From NCBI RefSeq assembly GCF_014699005.1, contig NZ_JACWZY010000005.1, positions 248,001 to 312,000 on the forward strand: a DNA stretch of 64,000 nt, in the 5' to 3' direction. The position numbers and the translations under genes are program-made. This DNA comes from Spirosoma profusum (GTDB taxonomy: Bacteria; Bacteroidota; Bacteroidia; Cytophagales; Spirosomataceae). Numbering within the stretch: the stretch's first letter is position 1; every line of letters begins with the position of its first letter. Below, piece by piece: positions 41,746 to 51,100 of the stretch. The notes under the pieces were generated by a model. That model saw nothing but the letters and a program-made list of their open reading frames with translations. It was not told the DNA's origin and searched no databases.

Positions 41746-43803
41746 ATGCCTACGACCTACAGTACTCCCGGTGTGTTTGTCGAAGAACAAACACTGTTTC
41801 CGCCTTCGGTGGCTGCGGTGGCTACGGCGATTCCAGCTTTTATTGGGTACACCGCCAAAGCGCAGGACGATTCGACCAATCAACCGCTGAATAATCGGCC
41901 TACCCGCCTGTCGTCGCTGCTCGAATATGAACTGTATTTCGGTGGCGATTTTGCACCGACGACTTACGACGTAGTGGTTACCAACAACGCCATTACGTCC
42001 ATTACGCCAAAAAATGGTATTAACAATCGGCGGTATTACCTCTATAAAGCCGTTCGAAACTATTTCGACAACGGGGGCGGTCCGTGCTACGTTGTGTCGG
42101 TGGGCGTGTATCCATCTCCTGTTCAGATTGGTACGTTGACCACCGATTTATTGGGTGGCCTGGACGCGATCCGACGATTCGATGAGCCAACTATCCTGCT
42201 GTTTCCTGATGCGGTGGAGTTACCCGATGCTGCTACGTTGGGAACGCTACAAAAATCTGCCCTCGTCCAGTGCGCTGATTTACAGGATCGGTTTGTGATC
42301 ATGGATATTCAGGGTGGGTTTCAGAAAGCGTCTGTTATCAATGATCCTATTGCCAATTTCCGCGACAATATTGGTACAGACAATCTGAAATACGGTGCAG
42401 TTTATTACCCCTGGCTGGTTTCAACCTACGTGCAGGATTTGACATTCAGCAGTCTGGCCTTCAAAAAGCCCGATCCAGTTAACGCTGGCGCAGTAGTTGC
42501 CATGCTTCCCGCCGATCTGGAAGCGCTCAGTGCTGTACTTACCGATGTCACTATGGTCCAGCAGACACTGCGAACCGGCGCTGATAACGTACTGTTTCTG
42601 AATGCACTTGCTGGTGCCACTACGCCCCCTTTGACCAGTGCTACGATTAGCCCGCTGAAAGCGCAGTTTGATCGACTGGCCGCTACGTTCCTGAATACTA
42701 CGTCCAACAGCACTCGTGAGCAGTTTGCTGCAATTCTGACGTTTGTCCGCACACTGACGCTGTCTTTACAGACTTTGGATTCTGCTACGTTGGCCACGTC
42801 GCTACGTTCCTCGCTCAATGCATTGAAAACCGATGCTACGTTCACGGGTGGTATTGTCAGCCTGATAAAAATTGAGAAAAACGCGGGTCTGTTGGCCGAC
42901 TTGATGCCTGCCGGGCGTGATGCTGCGGCTGTCGATACGTCCTACGCCAGCCTGAACAACACCGGTTGGATCGGCAATGTGCAGGTTTCTACGCTGACCG
43001 CCGACACGACTATTAACGTAGCGGCAAACGGTGCGACGACCATTAAAGCCAAAGGCACCAACGTACTCAACGCCGACCTGTTTTCGCCATTCGTTCAACG
43101 GCTTATCAATACGGTCGATAATCTGTACCAGTCGTCGTTGTTAAACCGCACAATGGTTGAACAGCAGTTGTTTACGCAGCATCCCTGGTTCAAAGGATTG
43201 GCTGCCCGCTTCCGGCGCGACATGGCACTCATACCCGCTTCCGGCGCTATGGCGGGCGTTTATGCCAGCGTAGATCGTACGCGGGGCGTCTGGAAAGCAC
43301 CCGCCAACGTCAGTCTGAATGCGGTGGTTGGTCCGGCGGTAAAACTGGAAGACCGCGATCAGGAAAGCCTGAATATTCACCCCACGGGCAAGTCGGTGAA
43401 CGTAGTGCGGGCATTCACGGGTAAGGGTGTGCTGGTTTGGGGTGCCCGAACGCTGGCTGGTAACGACAACGAATGGAAATACGTGCCGGTACGTCGATTT
43501 TTCATATTCGCCGAAGAGTCCATCCGCAAAGCCACTGAGCCATTCGTTTTCGAGCCGAACGATGCTAACACCTGGGTTCGGGTGAAGGCAATGGTCGAGA
43601 ATTTTCTGACGCTGCAATGGCGGGCCGGAGCACTGGCCGGAGCCAAACCGGACCAGGCGTTTTATGTGAAAGTGGGCCTGAACGAAACCATGACCGCTTT
43701 AGACATTCTGGAAGGACGTATGATTGTCGAAATAGGCATGGCCGCCATACGACCCGCCGAGTTCATTATTCTTCGGTTTAGCCACAAAATGCAGGAATCG
43801 TAA
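41746..43803 (+). CDS. Contractile sheath protein 2, with a large inserted domain
   Basis: A 685-residue sheath paralog. The N-terminal swap strand (YSTPGVFVEEQTLFPPSVA) and the C-terminal core (GVYASVDRTRGVWKAPANVS, GARTLAGNDNEWKYVPVRRF, PAEFIILRFSHKMQES) are close to sheath 1. Between them, roughly residues 230-450, it has about 200 extra residues, Ala/Thr/Leu-rich and largely helical in pattern (LEALSAVLTDVTMVQQTLRT, QFAAILTFVRTLTLSLQTLD), placed where sheath 1 has only about 40. In known particles that region faces outward, so this subunit probably decorates the surface or marks one zone of the tail. Confidence 0.94.
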   Translation: MPTTYSTPGVFVEEQTLFPPSVAAVATAIPAFIGYTAKAQDDSTNQPLNNRPTRLSSLLEYELYFGGDFAPTTYDVVVTNNAITSITPKNGINNRRYYLYKAVRNYFDNGGGPCYVVSVGVYPSPVQIGTLTTDLLGGLDAIRRFDEPTILLFPDAVELPDAATLGTLQKSALVQCADLQDRFVIMDIQGGFQKASVINDPIANFRDNIGTDNLKYGAVYYPWLVSTYVQDLTFSSLAFKKPDPVNAGAVVAMLPADLEALSAVLTDVTMVQQTLRTGADNVLFLNALAGATTPPLTSATISPLKAQFDRLAATFLNTTSNSTREQFAAILTFVRTLTLSLQTLDSATLATSLRSSLNALKTDATFTGGIVSLIKIEKNAGLLADLMPAGRDAAAVDTSYASLNNTGWIGNVQVSTLTADTTINVAANGATTIKAKGTNVLNADLFSPFVQRLINTVDNLYQSSLLNRTMVEQQLFTQHPWFKGLAARFRRDMALIPASGAMAGVYASVDRTRGVWKAPANVSLNAVVGPAVKLEDRDQESLNIHPTGKSVNVVRAFTGKGVLVWGARTLAGNDNEWKYVPVRRFFIFAEESIRKATEPFVFEPNDANTWVRVKAMVENFLTLQWRAGALAGAKPDQAFYVKVGLNETMTALDILEGRMIVEIGMAAIRPAEFIILRFSHKMQES

Positions 43804-43821
43804 TCTTTAACCAATAACCAA

Positions 43822-44256
43822 ATGGCAACTTATCCATTACCCAAATTTCACTTTCGGGTGGATTGGGACGGTATCGCTAACGCAGGCTTTACCGAAGTTA
43901 CAGGCCTTGAAGTCACGACGGAAAAAATCGAATACCGCGACGGGGTGAGTCCTGAGTTTTCCAAAATAAAAATGCCAGGTATGCAAACCTTCGGCGACAT
44001 TACGTTAAAACGCGGCAGTTTCAAGGGCGATAATGAGTTTTACAACTGGTGGAATAGCGTGGCGCTCAATACCATCACCCGACGAAACGTAACGATCAGC
44101 CTGCTTAACGAAGCGCATGAACCGGTGGTGGTCTGGAAAGTAAAAAACGCCTGGCCGCTGAAAGTAACGTCCTCCGATCTTAACGCGGGCAGTAATGAAG
44201 TAGCAGTCGAAACGCTGGTCCTGGCTCACGAAGGCGTATCCATCGAACATACCTAA
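43822..44256 (+). CDS. Inner tube protein 1
   Basis: A 144-residue phage T4 gp19-like tube protein (Pvc1/Pvc5 group), which stacks as hexameric rings inside the sheath. Recognisable parts are PKFHFRVDWDGIANAGFTEV near the start, GLEVTTEKIEYRDG, the LKRGSFKGDNEFYNWWN segment and AWPLKVTSSDLNAGSNEVAV near the end. The length is normal. It lies 18 bases after sheath 2. Confidence 0.94.
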   Translation: MATYPLPKFHFRVDWDGIANAGFTEVTGLEVTTEKIEYRDGVSPEFSKIKMPGMQTFGDITLKRGSFKGDNEFYNWWNSVALNTITRRNVTISLLNEAHEPVVVWKVKNAWPLKVTSSDLNAGSNEVAVETLVLAHEGVSIEHT

Positions 44257-44300
44257 AAATGAGTGATAAATGATGAACGATAAATGCAGCTAACGCAATT

Positions 44301-44335
44301 ACTCATCACTCATCACTCATCACTCATCACTCATC
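44301..44335 (+). repeat. Five tandem ACTCATC heptamers before the second tube gene
   Basis: Five perfect copies of ACTCATC end three bases before the ATG at 44338. A partly complementary stretch (AATGAGTGATAAATGATG) lies about 40 bases upstream, so a hairpin over the start region is possible. A frame that includes the repeat is open from 44284. Confidence 0.92.
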
Positions 44336-44337
44336 CA

Positions 44338-44847
44338 ATGGACCTAAGCTATCCCCACGTTGGCTTTCATTTCTCGGTCATTTTCGAGTTGTTTCCGCAG
44401 TTCCCGAACGACATCCGCTTTCAGGAAGTATCGGGGCTAACGGCCGAGGTCGAAACCGAGTCGTACAACGAAGGCGGTGAAAACCGACTGGTGCATCAGC
44501 TGCCGGTACGTACCAAATACAACGACCTGACGCTGAAACGGGGGAAATTCCTGGGATCGGGGGTATTGCACTGGTGCCGCAAAGCGATTGAAAAGCAGGA
44601 GTATACCCCCACGAATCTGATGATTTCGCTGCTGGACGAGAACCACCTGCCCATTTATAACTGGTACGTAGTGCACGCTCTACCCAAACGTCTGGAAATC
44701 GGTGCGTTCAACGCCGAACGTAACGAAATAGTGATTGAAACGATGGTGCTTCAGTACCACTATTTCAAATACTACGATCCGGCCAGCGTAGCAATGGATT
44801 TGGCCGGTAGTCTGACCGCATCGGCGAACATCAATATTGGCTTTTAA
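44338..44847 (+). CDS. Inner tube protein 2 (tube initiator-like)
   Basis: A 169-residue gp19-like tube protein, longer than tube 1. It starts MDLSYPHVGFHFSVIFELF and keeps the family core QEVSGLTAEVETESYNEGG, RTKYNDLTLKRGKFLGSG and ALPKRLEIGAFNAERNEIVI; the extra C-terminal tail is YYDPASVAMDLAGSLTASAN. The second tube gene in such clusters usually forms the layer that connects tube to baseplate. The frame is open further upstream to 44284 through the heptamer repeat, but the ATG at 44338 gives the family start. No clear ribosome-binding sequence is visible in the repeat. Confidence 0.92.
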   Translation: MDLSYPHVGFHFSVIFELFPQFPNDIRFQEVSGLTAEVETESYNEGGENRLVHQLPVRTKYNDLTLKRGKFLGSGVLHWCRKAIEKQEYTPTNLMISLLDENHLPIYNWYVVHALPKRLEIGAFNAERNEIVIETMVLQYHYFKYYDPASVAMDLAGSLTASANINIGF

Positions 44848-44860
44848 CCTTACCAAGATT

Positions 44861-45037
44861 ATGCCCATTGAGATTCGCGAACTGATTATTCGGGCCAGAG
44901 TCGAGGAAATCGGAGCGGCCAACCCTGCCCAAAACGGAGGACGTAACAGCCAGAACACCATGGCCGAACGTGAAGCCATTGTGGCTGCCTGTGTGGAACA
45001 GGTACTGAAAATACTGGCTGATAAACAGGAACGATAA
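44861..45037 (+). CDS. Small DUF5908-family protein
   Basis: A 58-residue protein beginning MPIEIRELIIRARVEE, the characteristic start of the DUF5908 family found in eCIS loci between tube and LysM genes. The C-terminal half is helical (REAIVAACVEQVLKILADKQ). Its role is not known; position suggests a small baseplate or tube-associated component, corresponding to Pvc6. A longer frame from 44837 was rejected because the ATG at 44861 gives the family N-terminus. Confidence 0.85.
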   Translation: MPIEIRELIIRARVEEIGAANPAQNGGRNSQNTMAEREAIVAACVEQVLKILADKQER

Positions 45038-45054
45038 CGTAATACATTCAGGCT

Positions 45055-45852
45055 ATGATACTTGATACGTTGCTGGCAAAAGGAAATCTGACCAAGATGA
45101 CCATCACGGCGCTCCAGCCCAACCCAGACCCCGAGAGTAAGCCCGTGCCCTCCGCGAATCCTGATGATACGTTTACGGTGTTGGTTAACCCCAATACGTA
45201 CCGGATCAATTATAACCTGAATTACAATCGCCCACAGGTACCGGGAACGAGCAGCACACCCGCTCAATACGTTAGTTCGGAGCCGATCAGCATCGACTTC
45301 GAAATCCTATTCGACGGAACTGGAGTGATTCCCAAACAGCCCTCCACTAACCCACTGGAAGGAGTACCCATCGCGGGAGCCATTGCCGGGGGGATTGCGG
45401 GCATAACCGGGGGCGACAAACCGTACGACGTAGCGAAGCAGATTAAAACCTTCACTCAGTTGGTGTATGAATACAACGGCGATCAGCACCACCCGAAACG
45501 GGTACAGATCAGTTGGGGAAATCTGGTTTTTTTCGGTGCCCTGAAAAGCCTGAGTTATCAGTTTAAACTTTTCGGGCCGGACGGTACGCCCCTACGAGCC
45601 GTAGCCACCGTGAGCTTCGAGAGTCACTTACCTGACTTTCTGCGTGAGGCTATTACCCAACCCTCCTCGCCTGATCTAACTCACCTCAGAACCGTGCAGG
45701 AAGGTGATACGTTGCCCCTGATGTGCTACCGGATTTACGGCGACTCAACGTATTATTTAGCTGTTGCCAAAGCCAACAATCTATTGAATTTCAGACGTAT
45801 TGACGTTGGGCAAAAGCTATTCTTCCCACCTCTTGACGCCACGAAACCATGA
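45055..45852 (+). CDS. LysM-containing spike/tube adaptor (Pvc7-like)
   Basis: A 265-residue baseplate protein that links tube to spike. The N-terminal 190 residues have the CIS adaptor pattern: FTVLVNPNTYRINYNLNYNR, SSEPISIDFEILFDGTGVIP, RVQISWGNLVFFGALKSLSY and FKLFGPDGTPLRAVATVSF. The C-terminal 50 residues are a LysM domain (VQEGDTLPLMCYRIYGDS, YLAVAKANNLLNFRRIDVG). A Gly/Ala-rich loop (GAIAGGIAGITGG) sits in the middle. It overlaps the spike gene by ATGA, as expected for tightly coupled partners. Confidence 0.93.
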   Translation: MILDTLLAKGNLTKMTITALQPNPDPESKPVPSANPDDTFTVLVNPNTYRINYNLNYNRPQVPGTSSTPAQYVSSEPISIDFEILFDGTGVIPKQPSTNPLEGVPIAGAIAGGIAGITGGDKPYDVAKQIKTFTQLVYEYNGDQHHPKRVQISWGNLVFFGALKSLSYQFKLFGPDGTPLRAVATVSFESHLPDFLREAITQPSSPDLTHLRTVQEGDTLPLMCYRIYGDSTYYLAVAKANNLLNFRRIDVGQKLFFPPLDATKP

Positions 45853-47597
45853 GCGCTCCCCGTCGGCTACCCATTGCGAAAAACACCGATCTGGTAACCT
45901 TCACCATTAAAGTGAATGGCGAGGCTATTGCCCGAACCATCGGCGTAACTGCGGTTGTCGTGACTAAAGAAATCAACCGGATTCCAACCGCCAGATTGAC
46001 GCTGGTCGATGGAAATGCTGCCACCAGCGACTTCACGGTGAGTAATCAGGAAACATTTGTACCAGGCAACGAGATTGAAATTCTGGCAGGGTATCACTCC
46101 GACGAAGCCACCATTTTTAAAGGCATCATCATTCGGCACGGGGTTAAAATCAGGAGTAATTATTCGCAGCTTCTGGTAGAATGCAAGGACGTAGCGGTGA
46201 AGATGACAGTCGGCCAGAAAAGTAAATTCTTCATTGATAAAAAAGACAGTGAAATCATCGAGGAAATTCTGGGCGATTATACTGATCTGACGTCAACTGT
46301 TGAGTCAACCAGCGTTCAGCACAAACAACTGGTTCAGTATCAGGCTACAGACTGGGATTTTATAATTAGCCGGGCCGAAGCCAATGGACTGGTTTGTTTG
46401 GTCAGCGATGGTGAGTTGAACATCGTCAAACCGTCTCTGGATGGTGATGCACTGGCTTCTCCCCTCTTTGGCGCGACGATTATGGAACTGGATGCTGAAA
46501 TCGATGCTCGTCAGCAGCCAAAAAGCGTGAAAGCCATCGCCTGGGACGCTGCCGGACAGGACGTAGCAGAAGTCACAGCCGCCGACCCCGGCTGGCCCGA
46601 AACCGGCAACCTGCCCAGCACTGACCTGGCTGACGTGATTGGCTTAGAAACCACTACGTATTACCACGGCGGCCAACTTCCCTCTGACGAACTGCAAAGC
46701 TGGGCCGATGCCCATCTGCTACGTGATCGGATGGCCAAGACGCGGGGTCGGGTCAAGTTTCAGGGCATGGCCACGGTGCTGCCGGGAGTTATTCTGGAAC
46801 TGGCCGGCATTGGTAACCGACTGAACGGCAAGGTATTCGTCTCAGGGGTGAGGCACGAACTCTCCAATGGCAATTGGGTGTGCGATGCTCAGTTTGGCCT
46901 AAATCCAGTTTGGCATACGCAGCAGATGGATGTCAATTACCCGGCGGCATCGGGGCTGCTACCGGCTGTGCGCGGGCTACAAATCGGTGTGGTTTCTCGA
47001 TTGGACGACCCGGAAGGCGAAAACCGCATTCAGGTGAAAGTACCGACCATCAGTACGGCGGAGGAAGGCATCTGGGCGCGGATTTCGACCCTAGATGCTG
47101 GTAATCAACGAGGAACGTTTTTTCTGCCGGAAGTGGGCGACGAAGTCATTGTTGGCTTCCTGAATGAAGATCCACGCTTTGCCATCGTGCTGGGCATGGT
47201 CAACAGCAGCAATAAACCAGCCCCGCTAACAGCCGCCGACGCGAATCCGGAAAAGGGTTACGTATCACGCGAAAAATTAAAACTCGTGTTCAATGACGAG
47301 AAAAAAAGCATTACGGTCGAAACTCCCGGCGGTCGAAAAATTACGCTCGACGACGACAAGAAACATATTCAGTTAGAAGATAAAAATGGAAACCGGATCC
47401 TACTGTCGGGAAATGGAATTTCGATTGAAAGCGCGGGTGAACTGGTGCTGAAAGCTCAGAAAGACATCAAAGTAGAAGGAAAGATGAATGTAAACATGAA
47501 GGCCACGCTGAATTTTAAAGCAGAAGGTTCGGCAGGTGCCGAGGTTTCAAGTAGCGCGATTACCGTGCTGAAAGGGTCGCTGGTGCAGATAAACTAA
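45849..47597 (+). CDS. VgrG-like central spike (Pvc8-like)
   Basis: A 582-residue trimeric spike protein, related to T4 gp27-gp5 and VgrG. Residues 1 to about 370 correspond to the gp27-like ring domains (VTFTIKVNGEAIARTIGVTA at the start). An OB fold follows at about 379-455 (IGVVSRLDDPEGENRIQVKV, GIWARISTLDAGNQRGTFF, PEVGDEVIVGFLNEDPRF). From about residue 475 comes a short-repeat beta-helix (ITVETPGGRKITLDDDKKHI, KDIKVEGKMNVNMKATLNF). No C-terminal enzyme domain is present. No PAAR tip gene follows it. Confidence 0.94.
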   Translation: MSAPRRLPIAKNTDLVTFTIKVNGEAIARTIGVTAVVVTKEINRIPTARLTLVDGNAATSDFTVSNQETFVPGNEIEILAGYHSDEATIFKGIIIRHGVKIRSNYSQLLVECKDVAVKMTVGQKSKFFIDKKDSEIIEEILGDYTDLTSTVESTSVQHKQLVQYQATDWDFIISRAEANGLVCLVSDGELNIVKPSLDGDALASPLFGATIMELDAEIDARQQPKSVKAIAWDAAGQDVAEVTAADPGWPETGNLPSTDLADVIGLETTTYYHGGQLPSDELQSWADAHLLRDRMAKTRGRVKFQGMATVLPGVILELAGIGNRLNGKVFVSGVRHELSNGNWVCDAQFGLNPVWHTQQMDVNYPAASGLLPAVRGLQIGVVSRLDDPEGENRIQVKVPTISTAEEGIWARISTLDAGNQRGTFFLPEVGDEVIVGFLNEDPRFAIVLGMVNSSNKPAPLTAADANPEKGYVSREKLKLVFNDEKKSITVETPGGRKITLDDDKKHIQLEDKNGNRILLSGNGISIESAGELVLKAQKDIKVEGKMNVNMKATLNFKAEGSAGAEVSSSAITVLKGSLVQIN

Positions 47598-47609
47598 AAT
47601 CAACAATCA

Positions 47610-48026
47610 ATGGCTGAACTATTTCTGGGCAAGGGCTGGAGTTTTCCACCCTCCTTCGATAACCGCACGAAAACGGTCATGGTGAGTGAGGGCGAAGACG
47701 ACATTCGCGAAAGCCTTCAGATTCTGCTGGGCACCCGCATCGGCGAACGTATCATGCGGCCCGCCTATGGGACCAGCTTAGATCGACTGATGTTCGACGC
47801 CATCGACACCACAATGGTGGCTACGTTGGAAAAAGACCTGGAGTTTGCCATTGCCCTCTATGAGTCGCGGATAACACTGAAAGAATTATCGGTGCTTCAG
47901 GATCAACAAGTTGAAGGTCGGTTACTGATCGTGGTCGACTATGTAGTTGGCAAAACGAATACCCGCAATAATCTGGTCTATCCCTTCTACATCAATGAGG
48001 GAAGCGAGAAAGCAAATGTAAAATGA
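47610..48026 (+). CDS. gp25/GPW-like baseplate wedge protein (Pvc9-like)
   Basis: A 138-residue protein of the gp25/GpW family that starts sheath assembly on the baseplate. The conserved EGEDDIRESLQILLGTRIGE and RIMRPAYGTSLDRLMFD contain the EPR-like core motif in which the first sheath layer is anchored. The family length and placement right after the spike gene support the assignment strongly. Confidence 0.95.
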   Translation: MAELFLGKGWSFPPSFDNRTKTVMVSEGEDDIRESLQILLGTRIGERIMRPAYGTSLDRLMFDAIDTTMVATLEKDLEFAIALYESRITLKELSVLQDQQVEGRLLIVVDYVVGKTNTRNNLVYPFYINEGSEKANVK

Positions 48027-48028
48027 AC

Positions 48029-48103
48029 AATGAGTAATGGATAATGTGGGGTCGTTACAGGCCTCCTCTCTACGACAACAGGCTTAATTATCCATTATTC
48101 ATT
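48029..48103. repeat. Inverted repeat before the baseplate gene
   Basis: AATGAGTAATGGATAAT (48029-48045) pairs with ATTATCCATTATTCATT (48087-48103) with one mismatch, across a 41-base loop that is open as an upstream extension of the next gene. It resembles the inverted repeats at 17839 and 21446. Confidence 0.75.
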
Positions 48104-48118
48104 AACCATTATCAATTT

Positions 48119-51100
48119 ATGGCTCAGGATTTCAGACCGAACGAATTACTTCGCAACGACGGCACCAACCAACTGGAACGGATGATGCCGACGCTGGAGC
48201 CGACGTATGCCAAAGTTGATGAGCGGACTCCGGCCGATTTCCTGAAATATGCGTACCAGTTCGCCAAAGAAATCCGCTATTACAACAACCAGAATCAGCC
48301 TGAAGGCGACTGGACACCTTTTTTCGACTATTTCCTGCAGGATGCCGCTACGGGCGATATGCGTAGTCTGCCCCAGATCACCCGCGAACTCGATAGTCGG
48401 TCAGACCTGCCTCCACATCTGGTGCTGTTCCTAACCTTCCTGAAGCTATATACCCACGCCCAGCAGGACCTGAACAACCTCACCCAAAAGCATCTCGATT
48501 ATTATTACAGAACCATTCTCGGCATTAAGCCCAAACTCGCTCTGGCCGACACAGCGCATGTTGTTTTTGAATTAGCCCGGCAGATTCCTGATTTCCGGAT
48601 TCCGCAGGGCACACTCCTCGATGCAGGAAAAGACTCCGACGGTAATCCCATTCGCTATCAGACCGAACGCGATATAGTCATTAATCAGGCTCGTGTAGCG
48701 TCTCTGAAAACCCTGTTTATCGAACAAACGCCTACTTCGGGAACACGTATTCAGGTAGCACAAAAAGCGGATGCAACTCCCTCCTGGCGACCATTCGGCA
48801 CCACCCAGACCAATCGCCCAAGTGACGAACAACTCATGACGGCCGGTTCATTGGGGATTGCCATTTCCACCCCAAATCTGTTGCTCAGCGAAGGGACACG
48901 AACCGTTAGCCTGTCAGTTTCATTAGCAAACACGGGCCTGACTGCCAATTCGCTAGGTGGTTCGTTCCGACTGTATTTCTCAGGCGAGAAGGGCTGGATT
49001 GAGCCAGATTCGATTTCTGAAATCAGTATTAAAATTAGTGGAGACACACCCGTTTTATTCATCAGGGCCACACTGTCGGCCATACAACCAGCCATTGTTG
49101 CCTATGATGATGAGGTTTTAAATGAAGGCTACATCACTCCCTTCCCTATCCTAAAACTGATTCTTAATCAAGAATTTAGCCAATATGAAAGTCTAAAAAA
49201 CCTGATTATCAACTCCATTCGTATTCGGGTGGCTGTCAATGGCGTAAAAAGTCTGGTTGTGCAGAATGAAGAATCGTTGGTTGATCCGGCTAAGCCATTT
49301 ATGGCATTCGGTTCACAGCCCACTCTAGGCTCCAGTCTGTACATTGGCTCGGAAGAAATATTGACCAAGCGGCTCACTTCGCTACTTATTCGCATCGAGT
49401 GGCATAAGTTGCCTCCTCACATCGACGATTATTACGAGGGCTATTTTCCACCCAGCCAAAATCCGCTGAACCAGAACAGTTTTGGCGGAAATCTCTTTTT
49501 TCTATCAAAGGGGCAATGGCAACTTCTAGCCCCCAACTTCACACTGTTCAGCGGGACCGATGGCAAGCTGCTAACCATTTCAGTAGATAACAGCCTCTTT
49601 CGAAATTTTGATCAGAACCGGGAAATTATAAATGAACCTATCGAATCGTTCAACATCCGGACAAACAGCGGCTTCGTCCGGCTTGAACTGGATTCTCCCC
49701 GCTTTCCTCTTTTCGATTTCGAAGCGTTCGGTCATGCACTGTTTCCAATTCTTTATGCCCAACGAGCCGTCGCGCTCAGCCGATTTACGGGCGCCGGCGA
49801 CCCACCAGTATTACCTAACCAGCCTTATACACCTCAAATCAAGTCGCTGAGTATTGACTACGTTTCTGAGGAAACTTTTACGCCCAACCCAACACGTACC
49901 GATAACCTGTTCTGGTACATTGAACCCTTTGGGCATCGGGATTTGGTGGCCGGAGAATCGGTAATGGTGTTGCCGCCTATTTCCGGAGTCGCGCACAGTT
50001 ACATCGGACTGGAGCGGTTTACGCCCCCACAAACTATCAGTCTGCTCGTCCAAACCGAAGATGGCACGGCGCAGGCCAATACGCCTGCCGATTTGCTCAG
50101 CAGCCGTGATATTACCTGGAGTTACCTGGCTGGAGACCGCTGGATCGACATCGCTACGTCTGACGTACTGGCCGAAAGTACTGAAGGGTTTCAGAAGGCA
50201 GGTATTGTGATGCTTGATATTGGCCGACGGGCCAGTACGCAACACACACTGATGCCCAGCGGATTGGTCTGGATTCGGGCGCGGGTCGATTCAGCCAGGA
50301 AAGCTGACGGAGCCAGCAACGTACGGGCGATTCGGGCCCAGGCTGTTGAAGTAGTTTTTACACCTTCGTCGCCCACGCAAACGCCGAAAGCCATTGCGGC
50401 CAATACAATCAAAAAAGTTGTAACGCCCCAAGCCGCCATACGTAGCGTAGAACAACCGTTTGCGTCGTTCGGAGGTCGCCCGGCGGAAACCGATACGTCC
50501 TACTACACCCGAGTGAGTGAACGGCTTCGACACAAAAACCGGCTGTCAGGTTCGTGGGATTATGAGCACCTGATTCTGGAAGCATTCCCGGAAGTGTTCA
50601 AAGTTCGCTGTTTGCCACATCGACAACCTGGTCAGGTACAGTTGATTGCCGTTCCAAACCTACGCCATAAAAACTACGGCAATCCACTCGAACCACGTTG
50701 CAGCACTGTGCTTCTCCGACGTATCGAGGACTTTCTGAAACCCTTCATGTCAACTTTCGTGAAGGCGACGGTTAGCAACCCGACTTACGAGCAGATTTTA
50801 CTGGATTTCAAGGTGTCATTTCGCGCCGGGAAAGATGCCGGTTATTTCGCGAAAGTCCTTAACGATGAAATTATCCGGTTTCTGTCGCCCTGGGCTTTCG
50901 AGGAAGGACGCGACATTCCATTTGGCGGAAGGGTCTATAAATCAGACTTGTTGGCTTTTGTGGAAGAACGCGACTATGTAGACTTCGTGACCGAGTTTTC
51001 GATGTATCATCTCTATCCTGGCCCACCAAGGGGCGGTATTCATACGATGACCATCGGAAAAGATTTTTTCATTAATCAGCCCATTTCGGCCACCATCAAC

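Noticed and set aside
44301..44335. A CRISPR array
   Set aside because: The repeat unit is only seven bases, there are no spacers, and no cas genes are nearby.
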